Shown here: positions 18,182 through 25,604 of the stretch, one piece after another
Layout: the number at the start of each line of letters is the position of its first letter
Numbering within the stretch: position 1 is the stretch's first letter
NCBI GenBank assembly: GCA_020356005.1
Contig: CP070629.1
Coordinates: forward strand, 1,091,984-1,136,033
Source of the DNA: Thermoplasmata archaeon
Lineage (GTDB): Archaea > Thermoplasmatota > Penumbrarchaeia > JAEHCK01 > GCA-020356005
Length of the DNA: 44,050 bases
Direction: 5' to 3'
Position numbers and translations under genes: made by a program
Notes under the pieces: generated by a model
The model's database searches: none
Told to the model about the DNA's origin: nothing
The model's input: only the letters and a program-made list of their open reading frames with translations

Positions 18182-18196
18182 TGTTTTATATATGCT
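18182..18196 (-). promoter_or_regulatory. TATA promoter of the liuC-carboxylase operon
   Basis: Read on the minus strand, AGCATATATAAAACA is a good archaeal TATA region. It lies about 75 bases upstream of the TTG start, giving a leader of roughly 50 bases that contains GAGGAGG. A second AT-rich candidate lies near 18133-18150. Confidence 0.5.
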
Positions 18197-18251
18197 TTTC
18201 GTCCATTTACGAGCACAATATACGGCGATTGTCGTACAGGTAATTTGCAAA

Positions 18252-18426
18252 ATTCTAAGCACTAAGCACTAAATCCTAAACAAATTTTAAGCACTAAATT
18301 CTAAACAGACCCGAACAACCAATGTCCCAAGCTAGAAATAAAACCGAAGGGGGGGTGGCTTTGTAGTATTTGTAGTATTTGGATTTCCTTTGTAGTATTT
18401 GCAGTGTTTGTAATATTTGTAGTATT
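18252..18426. repeat. word-like repeat with conserved G-rich core
   Basis: The left side is made of CTAAGCACTAAATCCTAAAC-like words. The right side is made of TTTGTAGTATTTGGATTTCC-like words. Between them, 18326-18361, is a core (CCCAAGCTAGAAATA, then CCGAAGGGGGGGTGG). The same core occurs at 21485-21521 inside a differently worded repeat. No gene is seen in 18111-18447. Confidence 0.65.
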
Positions 18427-18447
18427 ACTCAGCAATATAAAATCAAA

Positions 18448-19230
18448 TCAGCTTCCTTTAAAATCAGCCTTCCTCTTCTCAGTAAAAGCTGATACCCCCT
18501 CCTCGAAATCCTTTGTTCCTGCAGCAATTGATATGGCCTTGCTTTCGAGGTCAAGCTGCGTCTGGAACTGGTTGCTCAAGCTGGCATGCAAAAGCTCCTT
18601 GGCCAGTCCCATTGCCAGCGTCGGGCCCTTGCTCAATTTTGATATCAGGTCGGTCTTTGCCGCCTCCAGCTCCTCTTGTGGTACCACGCGGTTAACGAAT
18701 CCCATCTCAAGGGCCTCCTCCGCATTAAAGGTCTGTGCCGTAAATACGAGCTCGCATGCGCGCTTGTAGCCCACGATACGAGGCAGGAAATAGGTCCCGC
18801 AGCCCGGCGGCGCGCCTATATTCATAAATGCGGTATTGAACTTTGCCGCCGTGCCTGCAATGGCGATGTCGGCGGCCATAACAAGGCCGAGCCCCGCACC
18901 GCCGGCGTATCCGTTCACCACCGCCACCACGGGTTTTTTCATGGTCCTCATCTCGATTATTGACCAGTGAATCAACCTGCTCAGCTCACGCAGGTATTTC
19001 GGCCGATCTGCTGCATCACACATCTCACGGACATCGCCGCCCGAGCAAAACACCGATCCTGCCGCTTCCAGTACCACCACCCGAACAGAATTATCATTCG
19101 AAATGTTCTTCATATGCTCGTACATCAAAGTAGCCGTGTCGATATCCAGCGCGTTGCGGCGCTCCTCACGGTTCAACCTCACAGATGCGACTCCGTTCTC
19201 GATTAAAAGCAAAACATTCTCATCAGCCAT
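18448..19230 (-). CDS. enoyl-CoA hydratase/isomerase family, PaaG-like
   Basis: 260 residues of the crotonase fold, with FCSGGDVREM (oxyanion hole), NGYAGGAGLGLVMAADIAIA and FNTAFMNIGAPPGCGTYFLPRIVG. The NIGAPPGCGTYFLPR segment, with Ala or Gly in place of the catalytic glutamates, is closest to PaaG-type isomerases and similar hydratases. A strict beta-oxidation enzyme is therefore less likely. It starts at ATG 19230 with GGCGAG upstream. A 337-base repeat-filled gap separates it from the liuC operon on the same strand, so it is probably expressed separately, though it may serve the same acyl-CoA pool. Confidence 0.85.
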   Translation of the reverse strand: MADENVLLLIENGVASVRLNREERRNALDIDTATLMYEHMKNISNDNSVRVVVLEAAGSVFCSGGDVREMCDAADRPKYLRELSRLIHWSIIEMRTMKKPVVAVVNGYAGGAGLGLVMAADIAIAGTAAKFNTAFMNIGAPPGCGTYFLPRIVGYKRACELVFTAQTFNAEEALEMGFVNRVVPQEELEAAKTDLISKLSKGPTLAMGLAKELLHASLSNQFQTQLDLESKAISIAAGTKDFEEGVSAFTEKRKADFKGS

Positions 19231-19272
19231 AGAACTCGCCAGGGGTATAACGATTCAAGCTTTATTGAGGTT

Positions 19273-19480
19273 TCTATGAATCGTAATACTACAAAATCCA
19301 AATATTACAAAACTCAAAGGAATACTACAAAATCCAAACCTCAAAAACAAATCCAAACCACCAACCTCTAACCTCCATTAATGCTCACAGCTCAAGTGAG
19401 TTCCCGAAGGGAACGAATGTGCTCAGGGCTCAAGCGAGAATGCTTGCACTCGAGCGTGCTTAATAGTATATAATTATAAT
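19273..19480. repeat. word-like repeats and small hairpins
   Basis: 19282-19365 is made of AATACTACAAAATCCAAA words, almost the same as the left edge of 13361-13559. It is followed by a different set of GCTCAAGYGAG words. It also holds the hairpin GTTCCC-GAA-GGGAAC at 19400-19414 and GCACTCGAGCGTGC near 19445-19460. No gene is seen in this stretch between divergent genes. Confidence 0.55.
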
Positions 19481-19572
19481 AATTTATATTGAAGCTCTTG
19501 ATTTCAAAAGTTCATATCAATACTTTTATATAATTAAATCAATGTCATCCACTCTCTTTGGAGTTGAAAGTT

Positions 19573-19866
19573 ATGAAAATCAGCGACCTGCGACCTCTAA
19601 TCAAAGTCGAAGAAATCGAAGTAGAAGTAATCGAAAAAGCCGAACCGAGGACGGTGACCACCCGCTTCGGAAACCAGGAGCTGCGGGTGTGCGATGCAAA
19701 GGTCAAGGACGAGACCGGCGAAGTACAGCTGACGCTGTGGAACGATGAGATAGAATTGGTACCTCTAAATTCCAGGATAAGAATCACCAATGGTTATGTC
19801 AAGGAATGGAACGGTGCGCTTCAACTCAGTGCTGGTAAATACGGCAAAATCGATGTTCTGGAATAA
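19573..19866 (+). CDS. SOSS-B/RPA-like single-stranded nucleic-acid-binding OB-fold protein
   Basis: A 97-residue single OB-fold of the archaeal/SOSS-B type (the hSSB1 relatives), which binds single-stranded DNA or RNA. The order fits: ISDLRPL start, VEVIEKAEPRTVTTRFG, CDAKVKDETGEVQLTLWNDE, then INGYVKEW-like and LSAGKYGKI. The DETGEVQLTLW strand is the hallmark. There is no second OB domain or zinc finger, unlike larger RPAs. I start at ATG 19573, because TTGGAG at 19558-19563 is its ribosome-binding site. The in-frame TTG at 19558 overlaps that site. A TATA (CTTTTATATAATT) lies at 19523-19535. It lies 80 bases before pyrB, with a likely separate promoter. Confidence 0.85.
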   Translation: MKISDLRPLIKVEEIEVEVIEKAEPRTVTTRFGNQELRVCDAKVKDETGEVQLTLWNDEIELVPLNSRIRITNGYVKEWNGALQLSAGKYGKIDVLE

Positions 19867-19947
19867 AGCAACTTTTTTTTATTAACTGTGAAATGAGTAG
19901 TTTAAACAGATAACATTAAATCATATTAAATTCATGACCGATTTTCA

Positions 19948-20874
19948 ATGAACTTTAAAAGTAGAAATATAGTTTCTATATGGGATTTTACAAAAGATGA
20001 GGTCGAGTTCATTCTCGATTCCGCGGAGGAAATGGTGCCCATTGCACGGGGTGAGGAGACAAATACAGCGCTTTCGGGTAAGATTCTGGCAACGTTATTC
20101 TACGAACCCAGCACGCGAACCCGCTTTTCATTCGAAAGTGCAATGAAGCGGCTGGGCGGCAGTACAGTGGGTTTTGCGGACCCCTCAGGCACGTCTTTTA
20201 AGAAAGGTGAGACGCTGGCTGATACGATAAAAATGGTGGATGCATATTCGGATGTCATAGTGCTCCGCCATCCCCAGGAGGGTTCGGCCCGGCTCGCTGC
20301 GGAATTCTCCTCCAAACCGGTGATCAATGCAGGTGACGGCGCGGGCCAGCACCCCACCCAGACTCTGCTGGATCTGTTCACCATACGTCAGGCAAAAGGC
20401 AAGATCGAGGGTAACAAGATCGTCTTTGTCGGTGATCTGAAGTACGGCCGGACCGTGCACTCGCTGGCTTATGCACTGTCAATGTTCGGACCGGAGCTGA
20501 ACTTTGTCGCCCCGGAGACATTACAGATGCCAAAAGAAGTTGTGGAGCATGTTACTGCGTGCGATACAAAGGTCTGCAGCGGCAACAAGCTTGAAGATTT
20601 TATCAACGATGCCGATGTGGTATATGTTACTCGCATACAAAAAGAGCGGTTCCCGGACGAGGCTGAATATCAAAAGGTTGCACATATTTATCAGATAAAA
20701 AATACATTACTCCAAAATGTGAAGGACGATCTGATAATAATGCATCCGCTGCCACGGGTGGATGAAATCGCCCCTGAGGTTGATAAAACACCCCATGCAC
20801 GGTACTTTGAACAGGCCTTCAACGGCATTCCGGTGAGAATGGCGCTATTAAAACTCGTTCTGGGGGTGAGTTGA
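19948..20874 (+). CDS. pyrB: aspartate carbamoyltransferase catalytic subunit
   Basis: Joins carbamoyl phosphate and aspartate in the second step of pyrimidine synthesis. The carbamoyl-phosphate loop STRTRFSFE (residues 55-63), HPTQTLLDL, and HPLPRVDEI are all intact. The 308-residue length is standard. It starts at an ATG with no strong ribosome-binding site, perhaps as a short-leader transcript. It is followed after one base by pyrI, so the two chains are made together as in other archaea and enteric bacteria. Confidence 0.97.
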   Translation: MNFKSRNIVSIWDFTKDEVEFILDSAEEMVPIARGEETNTALSGKILATLFYEPSTRTRFSFESAMKRLGGSTVGFADPSGTSFKKGETLADTIKMVDAYSDVIVLRHPQEGSARLAAEFSSKPVINAGDGAGQHPTQTLLDLFTIRQAKGKIEGNKIVFVGDLKYGRTVHSLAYALSMFGPELNFVAPETLQMPKEVVEHVTACDTKVCSGNKLEDFINDADVVYVTRIQKERFPDEAEYQKVAHIYQIKNTLLQNVKDDLIIMHPLPRVDEIAPEVDKTPHARYFEQAFNGIPVRMALLKLVLGVS

Positions 20875-20875
20875 G

Positions 20876-21334
20876 TTGAAAAAGGAATTCAAAGTTACAC
20901 CTATTCAGAACGGGACAGTAATAGACCATATTACAGAAGGCATGGCCTTGAAGGTATTGAAGATCCTGCATATAACCGGTACCGGCAAATCCATTGTTTC
21001 CGTAGCGATGAACGTACCAAGTGAGAAATGCGAGATGAAGGATATTGTTAAGGTGGAGGACCGCGAGCTTGAGCCGCGTGAACTGGATAAAATCGCTTTG
21101 ATAGCACCGAACGCCACGGTAAGCTTCATCCGTGATATGGAGATAGTAAAGAAACACCGGGTGAATTTACCGGATATGGTGGATGGGATTTTACGCTGTT
21201 CAAATCCGAACTGCATCTCGAACAAGAGCGAGCCTGTGGAATACAAAGCAGTTGTAACGAACCGTGACCCTTTAACATTGAAGTGCTATTACTGCGACCG
21301 CGAACAAGAGGATGTGGTTGGTAATATCATCTAA
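20876..21334 (+). CDS. pyrI: aspartate carbamoyltransferase regulatory subunit
   Basis: Allosteric chain that binds nucleoside triphosphates (feedback by CTP) and assembles with PyrB trimers. The N-terminal effector domain carries NGTVIDHI and ALKVLKIL. The C-terminal zinc domain has Cys108, Cys113, Cys137 and Cys140. It begins with TTG at 20876, five bases after GGGGGTGAG. No ATG or GTG start upstream fits the family N-terminus. The 152-residue length is usual. Confidence 0.96.
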   Translation: MKKEFKVTPIQNGTVIDHITEGMALKVLKILHITGTGKSIVSVAMNVPSEKCEMKDIVKVEDRELEPRELDKIALIAPNATVSFIRDMEIVKKHRVNLPDMVDGILRCSNPNCISNKSEPVEYKAVVTNRDPLTLKCYYCDREQEDVVGNII

Positions 21335-21376
21335 AAAATTGCTTTGTTAAAAAACGATAACTGACGCAATTTTTTC

Positions 21377-21575
21377 AAATTCGAATTTAGAATACCGAAC
21401 CTCGAAACAAGATAGAATATCGAAATTCCAAACAAATCCGAAGCACGAATAACCAAATCCCAAATAAATACGAATATCTAATTCCCCAAGTTAGAAATAT
21501 ATCCGATGGGGGAGGGGTGGGTTTAGAATTTCGAATTTAGAATTTGTTTCGGATTTAGTATTTCGAATTTCCTTG
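21377..21575. repeat. word-like repeat with the same G-rich core, in another sequence dialect
   Basis: Words such as CGAAATTCCAAACAAATCCG on the left and GAATTTAGAATTTCG on the right flank the core at 21485-21521 (CCCAAGTTAGAAATA, then CCGATGGGGGAGGGG). The core matches 18326-18361, while the flanking words have a different base sequence. No gene is seen in 21335-21658, between convergent genes. Confidence 0.65.
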
Positions 21576-21658
21576 AGATCTGGATCATTTAAAAATCAAT
21601 AGAGATTTAATAGGTTTATTCCCCAAGCAATTGTAATCTAAATTAAATTACAGCGAAA

Positions 21659-22708
21659 TTACCACGGTATATAGAATCCAATTACACAGAAAACAAATGT
21701 AATCCCGTACAATCCAAGTACGGTTTGTTTTTCGGTCATCCTGAAGTAATACGGCAGTATCCATTTCAGAGTTAGATTATTTGGTACTTCTAAAGTACCG
21801 TCAGAGCGTAACTTTCCGAATTTGACCGATTTATACCGATCATCGTCGGGTTTACGCCATCTCTGGAATCGCCAGTATACGTACAATAAGAAATTGACGG
21901 TATGCGGTATGAGCATGATAAATCCTGATATATAAAATCCTTTGATGATTATGCATATTCCTATGGCAGCTCCGATCATCAGCGCACCATTGTTGCCCTC
22001 AATTATCTGAGAGGGATACTTATTATACCACCATAACGCGATCAAAGCACCTGTAATTGCACCGATAGCAACTATGTCGCCTGTATAGCTTGTCCATTGA
22101 GCTTTGATTATCAACATTACCAGGATAATTATTGATGTGCCGGTAGCTAGACCGTTAAATCCGGAATGCATATTGACAAGATTTGCACAAACGATAATAT
22201 AAAGCGGTATAATGATGAACCTGAATAAAACGCTCAGAGTTATCACCCAGTATACGGAGGTCTGGAGGTCTATTGTACCGAAAAAAGGTAAGGCAATCGT
22301 GTCGGGGTCAACGGCCAGTATCATGGGTGTTGTAAATAAAATCGGCATTATTATCTTCAAGGGTCTCCCCAGGTCGATATAATCATCCATCAAACCGAAA
22401 ATCCCGAAAACCAGAAGCACCATGACGATTGCATCATTCTCAACTGGCAGGTAGGGTTCACGCAGCGCCTCGACACTGAAAATAACAAACATACGGCGGG
22501 TCAGATATACCAGCATAGGATAAAGGCATATCATGAGCCCGCAGGCGAACATTAATGCCAGTCCGCCTTTATCAGGAATATATGTAGGCTTTCGTTTATA
22601 ATAATCCCTGACAAGCACCCCTCGTTCGTTCAGGCCGGTTATCAATGTTGGTATTATTATCATTGTGAAGATAAAGGAAAGGGCGGCAATGACAATAATC
22701 AATAACAT
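21659..22708 (-). CDS. GPT/MraY-family UDP-sugar:lipid-phosphate transferase (AglH-like)
   Basis: A 349-residue, polytopic (about ten helices) enzyme of glycosyltransferase family 4. It moves GlcNAc-1-phosphate or a similar group from a UDP-sugar to dolichyl or undecaprenyl phosphate. The metal-binding motif GLMDDYIDL, the loop NLVNMHSGFNGLATG, and YPSQIIEGNNGALMIGAAIG correspond to the active-site elements of archaeal and eukaryotic GPTs. It probably starts lipid-linked glycan assembly for N-glycosylation, which fits the sequon-rich surface proteins in the window. Its ATG begins at the first helix. Confidence 0.86.
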   Translation of the reverse strand: MLLIIVIAALSFIFTMIIIPTLITGLNERGVLVRDYYKRKPTYIPDKGGLALMFACGLMICLYPMLVYLTRRMFVIFSVEALREPYLPVENDAIVMVLLVFGIFGLMDDYIDLGRPLKIIMPILFTTPMILAVDPDTIALPFFGTIDLQTSVYWVITLSVLFRFIIIPLYIIVCANLVNMHSGFNGLATGTSIIILVMLIIKAQWTSYTGDIVAIGAITGALIALWWYNKYPSQIIEGNNGALMIGAAIGICIIIKGFYISGFIMLIPHTVNFLLYVYWRFQRWRKPDDDRYKSVKFGKLRSDGTLEVPNNLTLKWILPYYFRMTEKQTVLGLYGITFVFCVIGFYIPW

Positions 22709-22796
22709 TTATTTCACTAATCCATGGATGATTCAATCATTTTCCAAAATTTCATTCATCTTTTGTATTATCCCGCTTAGGTTTTACTTTTCATAG

Positions 22797-23645
22797 TTAT
22801 TTCTGTCTTACTTTTCGCACACGAACAATTGTTGATTGGCGCCTTGCCAAAAGGTCCTCAAGGATCTTTTTATGTTTCAATGCCAGGCTGTGCCCTGGAT
22901 CGATTTCGAGTACCTTGTCAAAGCATTCTTTTGCCTCGTTCAAATTTCCTTTGCTTCCCAGAAGAACGCCTTTGTTATACCAGGCATTAGGATACTCTGG
23001 CTTCAGCATGATGGCCCTGTCATAACACATGAGTGCGTCCTCTGTTCGGTTTACCTGCTTTAAAATAAATCCTTTATTCGCCCATGCCAAATAATTCAAG
23101 GGTTCCAGAGCTATGGCTTTATCAAAGCACTCTATGGCTCTTTCGGCATCACTATCTGTTTGGGATGATTCCGCCCAGATTCGTTCGCCAAGGTGATTCC
23201 AGTAATGCGCATCATTCTCATCAACTTCAACACTCTTCGTTCTATCGAGCCCGGTAACGCCATAATCCAGACCGTCTTCTGGTAAACCGAGTTTGTAACG
23301 GATCTCCTCTTCGATTTGCTTGTGTTCCAATTCGGTTATATTCAATTTCTCTTGAAGCGCATTCAAAATCGCCTGTTCCTTCGGTGTTATTTCTCCATCA
23401 GCGAGCACCTGCTCTAAAGTTAATTTGTATGCAATAAGTGCAGGGTCGCGCTCTCGCTCACGGATCTCATTTAGAAGCCTGTCGTGCTCTTCCGCTGTGA
23501 TTTCAAGGCTCTCGCGTAAGCTAGCTAACATCGATTCTTCTTCTTCGGTTATCGTACCGTCGGACCACGCTTGCATCAGTGCAGTTTTATATATATCGAT
23601 CTCTGGACGGCGCTCATCTGTTGGTTGTACTTGTGCCATATTCAT
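22797..23645 (-). CDS. TPR protein with two N-terminal DG-IT-xEE helical modules
   Basis: 282 residues. Two tandem modules of about 43 residues (about 19-62 and 72-115) share the pattern DGxIT..E..ML..LRE.L.IT..EH. These are acidic helical hairpins resembling the TerB-like or tellurite-associated helical domains. After a linker, at least three tetratricopeptide repeats follow (about 143-250), including AIECFDKAIALEPLNYLAWANKG and its neighbours. A basic C-terminus (RVRKVRQK) ends the chain. There is no signal peptide, so it is a cytoplasmic protein-interaction scaffold. It is preceded by a poor ribosome-binding site and lies on the same strand as the GPT gene, about 90 bases apart. The partner is unknown. 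Confidence 0.78.
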   Translation of the reverse strand: MNMAQVQPTDERRPEIDIYKTALMQAWSDGTITEEEESMLASLRESLEITAEEHDRLLNEIRERERDPALIAYKLTLEQVLADGEITPKEQAILNALQEKLNITELEHKQIEEEIRYKLGLPEDGLDYGVTGLDRTKSVEVDENDAHYWNHLGERIWAESSQTDSDAERAIECFDKAIALEPLNYLAWANKGFILKQVNRTEDALMCYDRAIMLKPEYPNAWYNKGVLLGSKGNLNEAKECFDKVLEIDPGHSLALKHKKILEDLLARRQSTIVRVRKVRQK

Positions 23646-24228
23646 TCACAAATTCTCGCCTTTTTTTTCTTACCGCATATAATATAAATTATGTACGCAT
23701 ATAATACTAATTAATATATTTAAATCAGATAGCCTTTTTTCGGTAATTTCCGGTATTTATATATTAATATTCTAAATAAATTAAAAATATTAAAGATTTA
23801 AGGTATTAAGCTCTATTTTTGAAAAAAAGATTTATGCTTAGTTCGATAATACTTGTTAATGCTCCAGTATGTTTTTATTAATCAAATGGAGTTAAATAGC
23901 TATCTTTCTGGGATTATATCAAAGTTATTAATTAAAAAAATATTTCGCAGATTCTTTTACGATTTTCAAAATAACTTCAATAACCTTAAAATAATACTTT
24001 TCACATATGGAGATTTAGACATTAACTATCTTGGAAGTAGTGGTGTAATCATCTAAGGGTTTGAATAATGTACGTTTAAGTAAAAAAGAGTATCAAATAA
24101 AAACATCAATATATTAACAAAATAATAAAAAACGGGAACTAATACATATATAGGATGGCAAGATTTAAATATCGGTTTGGAAAATTATGTGAATTCTATT
24201 TCAATAGGTTAGTAAAATGTTACCAAAG
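23646..24228. other. very AT-rich spacer, no gene supported
   Basis: Between the divergent TPR gene and the next plus-strand unit, this stretch is dominated by A/T runs. Open frames such as 23853-24056 are Lys/Ile/Asn/Phe-rich and have no family pattern, so I do not call them. The end of the stretch leads into the TATA of the candidate RNA. Confidence 0.4.
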
Positions 24229-24238
24229 ATATTTATAG
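24229..24238 (+). promoter_or_regulatory. TATA-like promoter of candidate RNA
   Basis: CAAAGATATTTATAG at 24224-24238 looks like an archaeal BRE/TATA pair. Transcription would start near 24262, just before the long stem-loop that begins at 24298. Confidence 0.4.
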
Positions 24239-24261
24239 TCTGAAAAGTATGTGGATATAGG

Positions 24262-24411
24262 AGTAGCGGACATGTAAAAAATCAATGACGCTTATTTCAG
24301 AGAGGTGCTTATGGAGCCTTCTTTTTCCGTTACGACATACACCCAATCCTCTCTTCTTTTCAAACTCCATCTGCACCTCTCTGGTTCACTTTCATTTTAA
24401 TTTTTTTTTAA
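24262..24411 (+). ncRNA. candidate structured RNA with a long hairpin, possibly hiding a 29-codon ORF
   Basis: CAGAGAGGTGC at 24298-24308 pairs with GCACCTCTCTG at 24373-24383, and ATGGAG at 24311-24316 pairs with CTCCAT at 24365-24370. Together they make 17 base pairs broken only by a two-by-two internal loop. A 48-base pyrimidine-rich loop lies between. An oligo-T tract at 24401-24409 could end transcription. The 5' arm holds AGGTG followed by ATG 24311, which opens a 29-residue frame ending at 24400. Both the ribosome-binding site and the start codon are paired in the stem. It fits no RNA family that I recognise (not a tRNA, RNase P or SRP RNA). Confidence 0.5.
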
Positions 24412-24703
24412 AAGCTTTTTAATCGATTACAGAAGAGCGGTTCACGTTTAGCGTCTGCGAGGTGCGTACCGAATTAATTTTACATTGATATAACGGCACG
24501 GCCCTACACTTCAATGGTAATTGTTGTTGTGAAGTGTGGGCAATCTCTTCAGCGTTAGCGTCTAGCGTCCTGCCTCCTGCCTTTTACCTCTTGCCTCTCC
24601 CGAAAGGTCCGTCTCGCTACTTGCTACTCGCTACTCGTCTTTCCAATATCAATAATCCAACAAAGATTTAGTATTAGTAATACCTATGGAGTTTTGATTT
24701 CAT
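24412..24703. repeat. intergenic word-like repeats
   Basis: Words such as GCGTTAGCGTCTAGCGTCC (about 24552-24570), CTGCCTCCTGCCTTTTACCT (about 24570-24590) and CTACTTGCTACTCGCTACTC (about 24610-24640) fill 24540-24660. The end near CAATATCAATAATCC resembles the ends of other copies. An AT-rich promoter region follows. No gene is seen. Confidence 0.5.
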
Positions 24704-25462
24704 ATGCCTTTGAGTATGCACAATGCATTCACCATTGCATTCATTACAGGAATCGTTCCTGCCATTACACTGCTTTATTACACATTGAAAGAGTACGAGA
24801 AATATATCAACGACAAATTCATGTTCTTTGCCATCCTCACCGGCCTTTTCCTGGGTACCCTGGTATCATTCTTCCATCTGATTATGTGGGGAACATGGGC
24901 ATTGAATTACACTATAGTTTCCTTTGCTTTGATCATTATATCATTTGCCATTTTCGAAGGACTGGTCAAAGTGGTTTTCGTGCAGTTGAGACGGTTCGAA
25001 GCCAAATTCGATACCACCTATTACGGCGCAACATTCGGTATAATAATCGGCGCTAGCATAACCATGGGCCGCACCTACCAGTTCTTCGTAGAGGACGTCA
25101 ATATTTATCAAATAGTAAGCATTTTCTTATTCGCAATTGCTATAATTTTCATGAACGGGGGTACAGGCGCCTGGCTGGGCTACGGCTGCCATAAACGTGA
25201 TATGAGATGGACTTTTATTACAGTCGTTCTGGTAAGTCTTCCGTTCAACACCCTCCTATTCTTCTGGTACCTCTTTACTCTTGCCTTCTCTGCATCTATC
25301 GATCATGTGGTTCTTATCGCTATGGTTATGATGTACGGTATCGGTGTTTACCTGTATGCATATTTCAGCATAATGCCGAAAGCCCTGCCGTTAAAATATC
25401 AACGTGAACGGTTAAAAGATGCCCGGAAAGCGGTTAAAAAGCCGAAAAAAGATAAATCATAG
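24704..25462 (+). CDS. polytopic membrane protein, degenerate PrsW-like
   Basis: 252 residues with seven or eight helices and a basic cytoplasmic tail (RERLKDARKAVKKPKKDK). The layout recalls PrsW-type membrane proteases of the CAAX-protease clan. Helix 3 carries FEGLVK (Glu85, Lys89), where PrsW has EExxK. Helix 4 has YYGATFGIIIGA, as in the GxxFG segment. MNGGTGAWLGYG resembles the third motif but has Asn where the metal-binding His is expected. The missing residues suggest a non-catalytic relative, or only a chance likeness. It starts at ATG 24704 (24716 is another in-frame choice). It precedes a PGF-CTERM-type surface protein, which may or may not be related. Confidence 0.55.
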   Translation: MPLSMHNAFTIAFITGIVPAITLLYYTLKEYEKYINDKFMFFAILTGLFLGTLVSFFHLIMWGTWALNYTIVSFALIIISFAIFEGLVKVVFVQLRRFEAKFDTTYYGATFGIIIGASITMGRTYQFFVEDVNIYQIVSIFLFAIAIIFMNGGTGAWLGYGCHKRDMRWTFITVVLVSLPFNTLLFFWYLFTLAFSASIDHVVLIAMVMMYGIGVYLYAYFSIMPKALPLKYQRERLKDARKAVKKPKKDKS

Positions 25463-25572
25463 TAAACTCGAAATTAAAAATCATTCTTTTGCCTCCTGCC
25501 TCTTGACTTTTGCCTCTTTTTTATTATTATAACATATCTGTTATATTTAATAAAATAAAATTAACACCGAAA

Positions 25573-25580
25573 GTTTTAAA
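25573..25580 (+). promoter_or_regulatory. TATA-like element for a leaderless transcript
   Basis: TTTTAAAC lies about 25-32 bases before ATG 25605. This places the expected transcription start at or next to the start codon. No Shine-Dalgarno sequence is present, which fits leaderless translation. Confidence 0.4.
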
Positions 25581-25604
25581 CTTTGTAAACAATTATTGTA
25601 CTAT

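Noticed and set aside
23853-24056. 67-codon plus-strand frame
   Set aside because: Low-complexity Ile/Lys/Asn/Phe content typical of AT-rich spacer, no start signal and no family.
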